Part shown: piece by piece, positions 17,923 to 27,000 of the stretch | Numbering within the stretch: the first letter of the stretch is position 1 | Layout of the letters: every line of letters begins with the position of its first letter | From: Ilumatobacteraceae bacterium | GTDB taxonomy: Bacteria; Actinomycetota; Acidimicrobiia; Acidimicrobiales; Ilumatobacteraceae | Length of the DNA stretch: 42,034 nt | Assembly (NCBI GenBank): GCA_023263695.1 | Contig: JALQUZ010000008.1 | Coordinates: 1 to 42,034 of the forward strand | Reading direction: 5' to 3' | Position numbers and translations under genes: made by a program | Notes under the pieces: generated by a model | Database searches by the model: none | What the model was told of the DNA's origin: nothing | What the model saw: only the letters and a program-made list of their open reading frames with translations

Positions 17923-18533
17923 CTGAGCCCACATTTGGCAAGCAGGTCGGAAAGGGGCTCCAGAGGCAGTCCCACGACCGTGGTGAAGCTTCCCTGCACG
18001 GATTCCACCAGTTTCCCACCGTCGCCCTGCAGGGCGTACGCCCCTGCCTTATCCAGAGATTCCCCAATGGCCAAATACCAGTCCATGAGCTCGGGCGTGA
18101 TGTGCACCATCGTCACCGACGCCGAGTCCACGGTGTGGGCCTGTCGGTCCCCTCGAACAACCGAAATGGCCGTATGTACGCGATGCGTGCGACCTGACAT
18201 CTGGCTCAACATGCGGCGGGCATCGTCAAGATTTTCCGGCTTACCAAAAATTTCGCCTTCCACATCGACAGTGGTGTCGGCACCAATCACCACGACATCG
18301 TGTTCACCAAAACGCTGAGCAATGACGTGAGCTTTACTTTGTGCGAGTCGCTGCACATGCGCGAGTGGAGTTTCGTGAACGAACGGCGTTTCATCGATAT
18401 CAGCAGGCTCGATGTCAAATGTCATGTGGCCTTCGCCAAATGCTTCGTCTAACAACTTCGTCAACAAATCAATTCGTCGCGGTGAACGCGATGCGAGAAC
18501 AATTTTTGGTTGAGTGCTACTCGGAGGTTCCAT
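17904..18533 (-). CDS. maf: Maf family nucleoside triphosphate pyrophosphatase
   Basis: A 209-residue Maf protein. The family hydrolyses non-canonical or pyrimidine NTPs (dTTP/UTP, or m7GTP in the YceF branch) to monophosphates, a house-cleaning role. Signature elements are IVLASRSPRRIDLL near the start, VIGADTTVDVEGEIFGKP with the catalytic acidic residues, SGRTHRVHTAI, and DKAGAYALQGDGG. The AGAYAIQG motif places it with the dTTP/UTPase Maf group (YhdE type). I choose ATG 18533, close to the family N-terminus. A GTG at 18551 would overlap the dusB stop and is also possible. It is followed by the groE promoter, which lies partly in its last codons. Confidence 0.93.
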   Translation of the reverse strand: MEPPSSTQPKIVLASRSPRRIDLLTKLLDEAFGEGHMTFDIEPADIDETPFVHETPLAHVQRLAQSKAHVIAQRFGEHDVVVIGADTTVDVEGEIFGKPENLDDARRMLSQMSGRTHRVHTAISVVRGDRQAHTVDSASVTMVHITPELMDWYLAIGESLDKAGAYALQGDGGKLVESVQGSFTTVVGLPLEPLSDLLAKCGLSWKIGA

Positions 18534-18540
18534 GTCGAGA

Positions 18541-19707
18541 TCAGCCACCACTCAAGCGCATGACATCACCATCATCTGGAATGGTCATATCGTCACGGTC
18601 GTCTAGGTAACCCTCTGGCAAAATCACTTTGATCGGGCCATTGGTGTGCCCGCGAGCAATGCGTTCTCCGCCTTCAACGATTGGAGCATCCGCATCCAAC
18701 TGCGCAGCAAGAGCCCGTAGTTCTGCCAACGATTTCACTTCAGCAAACTTGCGGCGCATTTCTCCACCAACTGGGTACCCCGTGAGATACCAACTGGTGT
18801 GCTTACGGAAATCTCGAATGCCGCGATCCTCATCAAGATGTGCACACAGTCCTTCTGCGTGTTCAATCATGACCGACAACACTTCACCAAGTTTTGGAGT
18901 GCCACTCACTGGTCGTCCACTAAATACATCAACGAGATCACGGAACAACCATGGGCGACCCAAGCAACCTCTGCCAATCACCACTCCATCGCACCCAGTT
19001 TGTTCCACCATGCGCAACGCATCGTCAGCTTCCCAAATGTCACCATTGCCAAGAACTGGAATAGTTTTCACTGCTTGCTTCAGTTGACTAATGGCTTCCC
19101 AATGTGCGCTCGGTGCATAGTGCTGCTGTGCAGTGCGCGCGTGCAGTGCAACTGCAACTGCGCCTGCATCTTCGCAAATCAATCCTGTTTCAATAAATGT
19201 GATGAGTTCATCGTTAATGCCCATACGAAATTTGCACGTCACCGGAATTCCGTACTCTTTGCCCGCAGTTACTGCCGCTGTAACAATTGCACGCAATAAT
19301 TGACGCTTTAGTGGTACTGCCGCTCCGCCGCCGCGACGAGTCACTTTTGGCGCTGGACAACCGAAATTCAAATCGATGTGATCGACTGCGTTCGCCTGAC
19401 CAAGTTTGTGCACTGCGCGGCCAAGCATTTCGGGATCACTTCCATATAACTGCAACGAGCGGAAATCTTCATCTGGGCCAAACTTCAACATGGTGTCGGT
19501 TTTGCGATTGCCGTGCACAAGTCCAGTTGCCATGATCATTTCATTGACGTACACAAGCCCAGGCCCAAACTTTCGGCACAACGAGCGAAACGGCGCATTA
19601 GTGACGCCGGCCATTGGCGCAAGCACCACCGGTGGCCAAATGCTGCGCTCGCCCAGTTGCAGCGCAGGCACTGTTGTGGCAGTAGTTGGTGTGTCAGTTG
19701 CGGTCAT
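18541..19707 (-). CDS. dusB: tRNA-dihydrouridine synthase
   Basis: A 388-residue flavoenzyme that reduces specific uridines of tRNA to dihydrouridine with NADPH. The TIM-barrel domain begins with VVLAPMAGVTNAPFR. Cys117 in LNFGCPAPKVTRRGGGAA is the catalytic acid. VALHARTAQQHY and GNGDIW are FMN-binding strands. The C-terminal helical tRNA-binding domain includes FRKHTSWYLTGYPVG. About 40 further residues (DGDVMRLSGG end) are more than in E. coli DusB (321 residues). The start is ATG 19707, four bases after the tsaD stop. It runs into maf, whose possible GTG start overlaps its stop. The DusB rather than DusA/C assignment is by overall resemblance. Confidence 0.94.
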   Translation of the reverse strand: MTATDTPTTATTVPALQLGERSIWPPVVLAPMAGVTNAPFRSLCRKFGPGLVYVNEMIMATGLVHGNRKTDTMLKFGPDEDFRSLQLYGSDPEMLGRAVHKLGQANAVDHIDLNFGCPAPKVTRRGGGAAVPLKRQLLRAIVTAAVTAGKEYGIPVTCKFRMGINDELITFIETGLICEDAGAVAVALHARTAQQHYAPSAHWEAISQLKQAVKTIPVLGNGDIWEADDALRMVEQTGCDGVVIGRGCLGRPWLFRDLVDVFSGRPVSGTPKLGEVLSVMIEHAEGLCAHLDEDRGIRDFRKHTSWYLTGYPVGGEMRRKFAEVKSLAELRALAAQLDADAPIVEGGERIARGHTNGPIKVILPEGYLDDRDDMTIPDDGDVMRLSGG

Positions 19708-19711
19708 GGTG

Positions 19712-20737
19712 TTATGCAGTGGTTCGGTCGGTCAGCTTCAGATTTGGCATGGCACCCATGCTCAATGCGCTTGGTCCGTCCTGCAATAAACGGTACCAAC
19801 CAGCCGAGGCAATCATGGCTGCGTTGTCGGTGCACATGGCCATGCTGGGCAACACCAAACGCCACCCGTGCTGGGCACACATTGCGGTCATCTGTTGGCG
19901 CAACAGCGAGTTTGCGGCCACACCGCCACCAAGGGCAACGGTCTTTGCGCCAACGTGCTGTGCAGCCTTTACCGATTTAGCCACCAGTACATCAACCACC
20001 GCAGTTTGAAATGATGCAGCCACATCCTGCGTAGAAATCGATGGATACTTGCGCACGTAGTTAACGACTGCAGTTTTTAATCCACTAAACGAAACATCGA
20101 ATCCGTCATGCAACATTGCGCGCGGAAATTCAATTGCTTGCGCATTTCCCAACTTTGCTTCGCGATCAATGGCAGGACCGCCCGGGTGTCCAAGCCCGAG
20201 AAATCGCGCAACTTTGTCGAAGGCTTCGCCAGCAGCGTCATCAATTGTCTGACCAACAATTGAGTACTTGCCGTGCGATTCCATATTCACCAGCAACGTG
20301 TTGCCGCCAGATACCAACACGACCAACATGGGAAATTCAACATGTGGGTCGTCGAGTAGCGCTGCATATAAATGCGCCTCCAAATGGTTCACACCAATGA
20401 AAGGTTTGTTCAATGCAAGCGCAATCGACTTTGCTGCAGAAACTCCAACGAGCAACGCGCCAACAAGACCGGGGCCAACTGTTGCAGCAACCGCATCGAT
20501 GCGTTCAAAGCCAACACCCGAGTCGCTGATTGCTTTGCGAATAACAGGTGTCATTGCTTCAACATGGGCGCGACTGGCAATTTCAGGAACAACACCACCA
20601 AAACGTGCATGTTGCTCAATTTGAGTAGCAACAACCGATGACAGAACATCGTTGCCACCCATCACTACTGCTGCTGCAGTTTCGTCGCAGCTGGACTCAA
20701 TGCCAAGCACCACCGTTGCTTCATCGACACGAATCAT
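19712..20737 (-). CDS. tsaD: tRNA N6-threonylcarbamoyltransferase TsaD
   Basis: A 341-residue ASKHA-fold enzyme that transfers threonylcarbamoyl from threonylcarbamoyl-AMP to A37 of ANN-decoding tRNAs (t6A). The N-terminal LGIESSCDETAAAVV nucleotide loop, the metal ligands His118 and His122 (NHLEAHLY), PGLVGALLVG, the FSGLKTA segment and the C-terminal MCTDNAAM (third metal ligand Asp) are all present. Its ATG overlaps the rimI stop by four bases (ATGA), continuing the chain tsaE-tsaB-rimI-tsaD, whose three Tsa products form the t6A complex. dusB follows four bases downstream. Confidence 0.97.
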   Translation of the reverse strand: MIRVDEATVVLGIESSCDETAAAVVMGGNDVLSSVVATQIEQHARFGGVVPEIASRAHVEAMTPVIRKAISDSGVGFERIDAVAATVGPGLVGALLVGVSAAKSIALALNKPFIGVNHLEAHLYAALLDDPHVEFPMLVVLVSGGNTLLVNMESHGKYSIVGQTIDDAAGEAFDKVARFLGLGHPGGPAIDREAKLGNAQAIEFPRAMLHDGFDVSFSGLKTAVVNYVRKYPSISTQDVAASFQTAVVDVLVAKSVKAAQHVGAKTVALGGGVAANSLLRQQMTAMCAQHGWRLVLPSMAMCTDNAAMIASAGWYRLLQDGPSALSMGAMPNLKLTDRTTA

Positions 20738-21300
20738 GGTCTGGTCTTTTCAATGTTGCGCAACCGATCGCGGAATGCGTCATCTTGAATATCTTGACAC
20801 CACATCACAATGGCATCATCCGTATTCTCGTAATACTTGCGACGCACTCCTGCAGGAACAAAACCGAAACGTCGATACAGCTCTTGCGCAGCCGTATTGG
20901 TATGGCGAACCTCAAGTGTCAGTGCCTCGCATTTTCGTTGGCGAGCTTGCCATGCAAGTTCGAGCAAGAGCTCGGTTGCAATGCCGCGTTGCTGCCACTC
21001 TGGATGCACCGCAATATTGGTGACATGCGCATCGGTGTCGGCAAACAACAGGCCGCAATACCCCACTAATTCGCGACCAATGTGAGCTACGGCGTAATAG
21101 CGGTGGCCCCTATTCATCATTTCAATTTCGTCGGCAAACACTTTTTGGGTCCATGGCTTTGGATACACCACTTCTTCAATTGGCATGATGTCGCGAATGT
21201 GGCGGCGGTGCATTTGCGCAACCTCAAGCACGGGATGCACCAGTGATTGCTGAGTACTTCCAGCCTCTACCTTCTTAATCAAGCGGTCCAGAATGCTCAT
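20734..21300 (-). CDS. rimI: Ribosomal-protein-alanine N-acetyltransferase RimI
   Basis: A 188-residue GNAT acetyltransferase. The acetyl-CoA loop is in VTNIAVHPEWQQRGIATELL (Q/RxxGxG/A type), and LEVRHTNTAAQELYRRFGFVPAGVRRKYY carries the RimI signature for the region that follows. RimI acetylates the N-terminal alanine of ribosomal protein S18 in E. coli. In many bacteria it sits between tsaB and tsaD, as here, and is thought to have a broader role. About 30 residues precede the GNAT fold. Both ends overlap neighbours by ATGA (tsaB stop at 21297, tsaD start at 20737). The name is supported by both sequence and location. Confidence 0.92.
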   Translation of the reverse strand: MSILDRLIKKVEAGSTQQSLVHPVLEVAQMHRRHIRDIMPIEEVVYPKPWTQKVFADEIEMMNRGHRYYAVAHIGRELVGYCGLLFADTDAHVTNIAVHPEWQQRGIATELLLELAWQARQRKCEALTLEVRHTNTAAQELYRRFGFVPAGVRRKYYENTDDAIVMWCQDIQDDAFRDRLRNIEKTRP

Positions 21301-22010
21301 TGTGCACTCCGTGTTGCCCAGTTAATTTCGGCATCAGGTGCACGCAAATACATGGGAACCACTTCGTCAACGAGTACCCATTCGCCACGTAATGCACGTT
21401 CGTGGGCAATTTCAACCAGCGTGGAAGCCAGTGGCATTGAATACTTGTCGTCTGCAAATTCCAGCCCAGGAAGTACGGGGTTCAGTCGTTCGCGAAACTC
21501 GGTTTCGTGTTTTTGCGCACCGGTGCCAACGAGCAACGTTGACTGCCCACGATCAAGCACATCAACCGCGCACATTTCGGGCGAACCAATTTGCGGCTTG
21601 CCCACCTGTTTCAGTTTTCCATCCGACATGCGATACAGCGACCAATACACCTCGCTACGTCGAGCATCGACCACGGAAGCAATGACTTCGCTGTTCGTCT
21701 GCACTGCTGCGGCCAAGATGTCGAGGCTGGTGACAGGAATGATTGACACATCAATCACCTGCGCAATTGCCTGTGCAGAAGCAATACCAACTCTCATTCC
21801 TGTAAACAGGCCTGGACCAATATCAACAGCAATTCCACCAACATCCCACAGCTCAATGGATGCTTGTTTGCACACGAAGTCAATCATCGGCGTAAGTGCC
21901 TCGGCATGTTGACGGTCGCTGCGAATTTCACTGCTTGCAAGAACCACATCGCCATCGTGCAATGCAACGCTTACCGCATCGGTTGCCGTATCAATTCCCA
22001 AAATAATCAT
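21297..22010 (-). CDS. tsaB: t6A biosynthesis protein TsaB
   Basis: A 237-residue inactive ASKHA homologue of TsaD that dimerises with it and scaffolds the t6A complex. It starts MIILGIDTATDAVSVAL and contains IAVDIGPGLFTGMRVGIASAQAIAQ, the family core. ATG 22010 overlaps the tsaE stop by four bases. The frame is open 22 codons upstream but that would lie inside tsaE, and the family N-terminus matches ATG 22010. The nucleotide-binding metal motif of TsaD (HxExH) is absent, as expected for TsaB. It overlaps rimI by ATGA at its stop. Confidence 0.95.
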   Translation of the reverse strand: MIILGIDTATDAVSVALHDGDVVLASSEIRSDRQHAEALTPMIDFVCKQASIELWDVGGIAVDIGPGLFTGMRVGIASAQAIAQVIDVSIIPVTSLDILAAAVQTNSEVIASVVDARRSEVYWSLYRMSDGKLKQVGKPQIGSPEMCAVDVLDRGQSTLLVGTGAQKHETEFRERLNPVLPGLEFADDKYSMPLASTLVEIAHERALRGEWVLVDEVVPMYLRAPDAEINWATRSAQ

Positions 22011-22489
22011 GCCGACCACCGCGCGAGCGATGAACGGAGTTTGTCCCATCGCGATTCCCACTGCTTGCCGCGCCAACCAATTTCTATGTGCCGTGAGTCT
22101 TCGTTTCCCTCAACATGATTCAACGTAATGGTGAGTCCGTCGCCAATGTCATCACCCACAACATCGCCCCACTCCACCAATGCAACTCCACCTGCTTCCA
22201 CGAGTTCAGCAATTCCTAAGTCTGCAAGTTCGCCAGTGCGCTCTAGGCGATACAAGTCGGCATGATGCATGGGAAGTCGACCGCCCGAATAGTTGTGTAG
22301 CAAATTAAAAGTTGGCGAAGTGATTGGCTCGGATACGCCAAGTGATTTACCAAACTGTTGCGCAAAATATGTTTTCCCCACACCCATTTCGCCAATCAAC
22401 ACAAACATGTCTCCTGGTTTTGCCAAGCCAGCAATTGCGGCGGCAATGCCGGCGGTGTCTGTTTGGTGCGGTGCAGTCAAGGAAATCAT
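22007..22489 (-). CDS. tsaE: tRNA A37 threonylcarbamoylation ATPase TsaE
   Basis: A 160-residue P-loop ATPase that drives turnover of the TsaB-TsaD complex. Walker A is GEMGVGKT (33-40). SPTFNLLHNYSGG and MHHADLYRL are family strands, and VEAGGVALVEWGD holds the Glu-Trp-Gly motif. The last 45 residues (from LNHVEGNEDS) are a basic, Trp-rich tail (WRGKQWESRW) that is variable in the family. ATG 22489 has no strong ribosome-binding site; the 40 bases between alr's stop and tsaE contain no obvious gene or terminator. First gene of the t6A chain. Confidence 0.95.
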   Translation of the reverse strand: MISLTAPHQTDTAGIAAAIAGLAKPGDMFVLIGEMGVGKTYFAQQFGKSLGVSEPITSPTFNLLHNYSGGRLPMHHADLYRLERTGELADLGIAELVEAGGVALVEWGDVVGDDIGDGLTITLNHVEGNEDSRHIEIGWRGKQWESRWDKLRSSLARWSA

Positions 22490-22529
22490 GAGGAAAGGCG
22501 TATTCAGCCTAGGTAGTAACGCGGGCGAA

Positions 22530-23666
22530 CTAATTGATGTAGTTGCGCGGCATTCGAGCGCTCATTGAGCACACGATTTCGTAGCCAATAGTGCCCATTT
22601 TTTGAGCCCATTCATTGGCGGTAACAACTTCAGAACCCTGTGCGCCAATCAGCACCACCTCGTCGCCAACGCTCACTACATCATCTGCGCAGTTCACCAT
22701 GACCTGATCCATCGTGACTACGCCAGCAAATGAGCGGCGGATTCCACCGATCAGTACAGACCCGCTCTCCCACAGGCCACGCGGAACGCCGTCTGCATAG
22801 CCAAGCGGAATGGTGGCAACTGTTGAATCTTGTTCAATCACTCGTTTAAGCCCATACGACACACCTTGCCCCGCAGCAACTCGTTGCACGTGAGACACTC
22901 GCGCATGCACCGACATCACCGGACGAAGATCAAGTTGATGGGTAGCACCAAAAGAATTGGTGTGTGCATCGCCTGGAATTCCGTACATAGCAATGCCTAT
23001 TCGCGCCATGGTGCAACCAGCGCTTGCATCGAGCTTGCGAATTGCAGAAGCGGAATTTGAAACGTGTACGTGACGAACTTCAATTCCGCAAGCACGGACT
23101 TGTTCTACAGAACGCGAAAATACCGAAACTTGTTGTTGCGCAAACTGCGTATCGGCAACATCGGCAGTAGCCAAGTGCGTAAACATTCCTTCTAGTGACA
23201 GCCAAGGTGACTCAGCAATGAGTTTGGCAACCTTCGCTGCTTTTTCGGGCGACACACCTACTCGGTGCATTCCCGAATCCACTTTCATGTGTACCGTCGC
23301 CATAATTTCAAGTTCGTTTGCGGTGTTTGCAAATTGATCAATGGTTGTTTCGTTGTACAACGTGGCAATCAGTCCATACGAAATCATGTCGCGATGCTGT
23401 TCAGCTGGCTGCTCGCTCATGACCAGAATTGGAGCGTTTATACCGGCTTGGCGAAGCGCGATTCCTTCAGACACCAACGCAACGCACAGACCCTGTGCTC
23501 CTGACTGCAGAGCAACTCGCCCACATTCAACAGCACCGTGACCGTATGCATCTGCTTTGACAACTGCCCACAGTTGTTGCGAGCCAATATGGGTAGCAAG
23601 CGTTGCAACATTGTGGCGAAGCGCACCAAGATCAATTTGAGCCCAAGCCCAACGATGTGCATTCAT
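22530..23666 (-). CDS. alr: Alanine racemase
   Basis: A 378-residue PLP enzyme interconverting L- and D-alanine, supplying D-Ala for peptidoglycan. Lys37 in VVKADAYGHG forms the Schiff base with PLP, and Tyr271 in GQGVSYGLKR is the second catalytic base. HMKVDSGMHRVG is the substrate/PLP-phosphate region. MDQVMVN and the C-terminal GTIGYEIVCSMSARMPR complete the beta-domain. The length is typical. It lies six bases after acpS, and the acpS-alr-tsaE order is a common actinobacterial pattern, except that the NAD(P)HX epimerase/dehydratase gene often found between acpS and alr is missing. Confidence 0.97.
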   Translation of the reverse strand: MNAHRWAWAQIDLGALRHNVATLATHIGSQQLWAVVKADAYGHGAVECGRVALQSGAQGLCVALVSEGIALRQAGINAPILVMSEQPAEQHRDMISYGLIATLYNETTIDQFANTANELEIMATVHMKVDSGMHRVGVSPEKAAKVAKLIAESPWLSLEGMFTHLATADVADTQFAQQQVSVFSRSVEQVRACGIEVRHVHVSNSASAIRKLDASAGCTMARIGIAMYGIPGDAHTNSFGATHQLDLRPVMSVHARVSHVQRVAAGQGVSYGLKRVIEQDSTVATIPLGYADGVPRGLWESGSVLIGGIRRSFAGVVTMDQVMVNCADDVVSVGDEVVLIGAQGSEVVTANEWAQKMGTIGYEIVCSMSARMPRNYIN

Positions 23667-23672
23667 CGGTTT

Positions 23673-24038
23673 CTACTCAGCAGCAACGACAGCGACTGCC
23701 ACGCTGTCGGTATGTGAAATTGACACTTGCCACGACGTAATTCCACGAGCATCTGCAAGTTGTTTAGCGCGTCCTTCGATGCGCAACGTTGGCTGACCCG
23801 AGGACAACTTCATTACCGATACGTCGTGCAGATCAAATGCTCCCAGTCCAACGCCAAGGGCTTTCATCGTTGCCTCACGCACAGCAAAGCGTGCGGCAAG
23901 GCTAGAAACCTGGTCCGACTTGGCGCTCAGCGACTGCAATTCATCTGTTGTAAACAGACGATCTCGCAGCTGTGGGGTGCGTTCAAGTGCAGTACGAAAC
24001 CGCTCAATGTCTACCGCGTCGATGCCAATGCCCTGCAT
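23673..24038 (-). CDS. acpS: Holo-[acyl-carrier-protein] synthase AcpS
   Basis: A 121-residue 4'-phosphopantetheinyl transferase that activates the fatty-acid acyl carrier protein using CoA. The Mg-binding Asp7 (GIGIDAVDI) and Glu55 (RFAVREATMKALG) define the family, and the C-terminal SWQVSISHTDSVAVAVV is typical. The usual RFAxKEA motif reads RFAVREA, so an Arg replaces a commonly conserved Lys. The start is ATG 24038, preceded by a GTG at 24041. The start overlaps nothing but lies just after the giant glmS-like stop (TAG 24043-24041), so the genes are tightly coupled. Confidence 0.93.
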   Translation of the reverse strand: MQGIGIDAVDIERFRTALERTPQLRDRLFTTDELQSLSAKSDQVSSLAARFAVREATMKALGVGLGAFDLHDVSVMKLSSGQPTLRIEGRAKQLADARGITSWQVSISHTDSVAVAVVAAE

Positions 24039-24040
24039 CA

Positions 24041-27000
24041 CTATTTCCCGTTTTGCGTGGTGCGCCAGTGATTTGCCGATTCGCTGATTGGCAAAATAAG
24101 CAAGTCGGCAACCGAGACTTCAGCCAACCGATCTTCGCTGAATGAACCTTCAGTTTCCGTTACCCAGTCAACAAGTCGGTTGTACCGATCGTCATAACCC
24201 TGCAACACATTCTTCATGGTTGACGAAGGCAAACGATCGTGGAACAACACGTGCAGCAAAGTGATGCCAGTTGTTTCCGTTCCTTTTGCTTCTGGAACAA
24301 AGATCACGGTGCGGTCATCGCGGCGACCGCGGGCAACCAACACATTGCGATCGCTTGCAACACGATGCTTGGTTCCTACCAATACGGAATTGCCATCAAC
24401 TCGCGATGTGAGTTCAAGTGAAATGCCACCCCGATCAATCACCTTTACCGTGGCAGTATTTGCTTCAACATTGCCTTCAATGCCATAGCGAGTGAATCCA
24501 ACAATCGATGCAACAGCCGGATCAAGATCGGCAATCACTTTCAGCGTCTTGTACGACAAGCGATCGCGCGACACTCCTGCTTTCAGAACTTCTTGAACCA
24601 ACGAACGATCGAGCAATCCTTCATCGCTACGTGAAATTCCAACGGTGACCGTTTTCGCCTGATGTTTAATGGCGTCAACAGGACGTGTGAGTTCGTCGAT
24701 TGAATGAGTGAGTGCGCTGGTGAGATCATCAAGAATTGCTTCTGGTGTTCCAACCTTTCCGGAACTTTGTTGGTAAGCCTGCAGCGGATCATTCGACATC
24801 GCGTCGCGCAACATCGTGACTACACGAACCGCGGTGCTTGCTTCAAGGTTTCCGTCGTACATTCCCGTGGCCAGTGCTTCAAAGAACCTGGTTGCTGGGA
24901 CGCCAATTTCAGAGCGAACTTTGGCAAGCAGTTGGCTGCCTACACCACCACGTTCAACTGCATGTTCAACAACTTCTCGTGCCGAACGCAATGGACGTGC
25001 AAGCGAGTCAATTGCCAACGCAGCTTCGTAGCCAAACAAGTGTCCGACCATCACACTCAAAATGAACGCCACTCGTGGGTCAACTCGCGGTACAGAAATC
25101 ACTGCTGCAGCAGCATCGAAGCGTTGCTCCCCTTCTTGGGCAATCACAATTGGCAACGCCTTATGTGCACGATAAATAGCGATCTCTTTCGCCACGTCCG
25201 AAGCGGTGCCATCCGACAAACCTGTTGCGCACACGATGATCATGGGTTCGCACGACAAGTCAATGTGCTTCTTATCTTCAGTGATGTCACAGGCAATTGA
25301 CTTGTAACACAGCTCGGAAAGCTTGATTCGAACTTCTTCTGCAGCAACTGCATTGAAACCGTTTCCAACAACCGTCCAATAGCGACGAGCTGGAGCAAAC
25401 TGACGTGCTGCTTCGGAAATTTGTGGGCGTAGTGCTAACACCTGGAACATGGCGTCAGGAATTGTGCGCAATGCTGAAAGCAATTGATGACGCTCGTCGT
25501 TAGTACCGGTTCCCAGTGCTGCCGAAATCGCGCATGACAGCAAAGCGCCTGCAGCAACTTGCGAATAGAAGGCTTTTGTGCTGGCCACGCTCATTTCCAC
25601 GTCGCGGCCATCTGAGGTGAACAACACACCATCGGCTTTTGCCGACAGTTCGCTACCACGTCGGTTCACAATGGCTAATACAGATGCACCGCGCGTACGC
25701 GCTAAGTCGACCGTGCGATTGGTGTCAGTAGTAGTTCCACTTTGGCTAATTGCAATGATCAACGTGTCGGTCATATCAAGTTCCAACTGGAATCCCGACA
25801 ACTCGGTGGCTGGCAATGCATCTACTTGCACACGGTGGTCCACCATGGTGCGCAACAACTGCGCCAAGCTGCGACCAGCAATGGCTGCAGTTCCTTGACC
25901 AATTACACGAATACGCGTAAAAGTTCCGGCGGTGAGCTTTGCTCGAATGTCCTCTGGCAGCACCGTGGTGTCTAGCGTCGCTTCAAGCTGTCCGTTGCGC
26001 TCAGAAATTTTCCCACGCAACGTTTTGCGGAAGCTCAGCGGTGCTTCTGCAATTTCTTTCGACAGAAAGTGCTTGTGCTCGCCACGATCAATGTCGCGCG
26101 TCGTTACTTCGGCAATGTAAACGTTGCTGTCTTCAAGTGGAATTGACGTTCCATCGTAGGCAAGCATGCGCATGCCGGCAAGCGACCCCGCGTTATCGCC
26201 ATCAAGTGCAATGACCTGGCCGCGGCTAGACGGATTATTTGCATCGGCAAGTGACTCACCATCCATGCGCACGTACTGCAAGGTCTCTTCAACAACACCA
26301 TATGGCTCGCTGGCAACGATGAACCGATCTTCCGCAATACCGACATACAAACCTTGACCGCTTCCGCGTAGCGCAAGCATCATGGAGTTTGGTTCGTCAG
26401 CGCTTGCAACCGCAATTGCCACACTGCCTTCAAACTCGGCAACAGTTTCTCTAAACGAATCCACCAATGACATGCCAGCGGCGTTCTTGCGCGCGACAAC
26501 TGTTGGGATGACCTTTGCATCGGTGGTAATTGGTTCTGCAATGTGCAATCCATTGCGAACTTTGATGTCGGCATGGTTGTCTACGTCGCCGTTTAGTGCT
26601 GCCAACATGTACGGCGCTTCGGAATTGCCGCCCACTTCTTCACTGTTCACTGGGTGAGCATTTGGTTCAGAAATAATGCCCACACTCGCCCAACGGGTGT
26701 GCCCAAGGATGGACACTCGCGCCTGTGGCTGACTTACGAGCAAACGCAACAACTCGTCGCTTGCAACTGCAGTGCGCATTGCACGGGTGTTGTCACCAAG
26801 CTCGCCAATTTCAGCGGCAGCTTTGTACACAAACGACCACGCACGATTTCCAGCACCAACACGCACCGAGCCATTGGTGAACAGCACATCGTCAAGACGG
26901 CCATCAAGCAACGGAGCAACTCGCTTATCGGTTGCATCTAAGCCATGACCCCACACCAATACGTTCACACCAGCAGAATCGCGACCGCGAACCTCCATGC

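Noticed and set aside
24704-25300. 198-codon plus-strand frame inside the giant glmS-like gene
   Set aside because: It is antisense to the second SIS domain and C-terminal extension. The product is Cys/His/Asn-rich with no recognisable fold.
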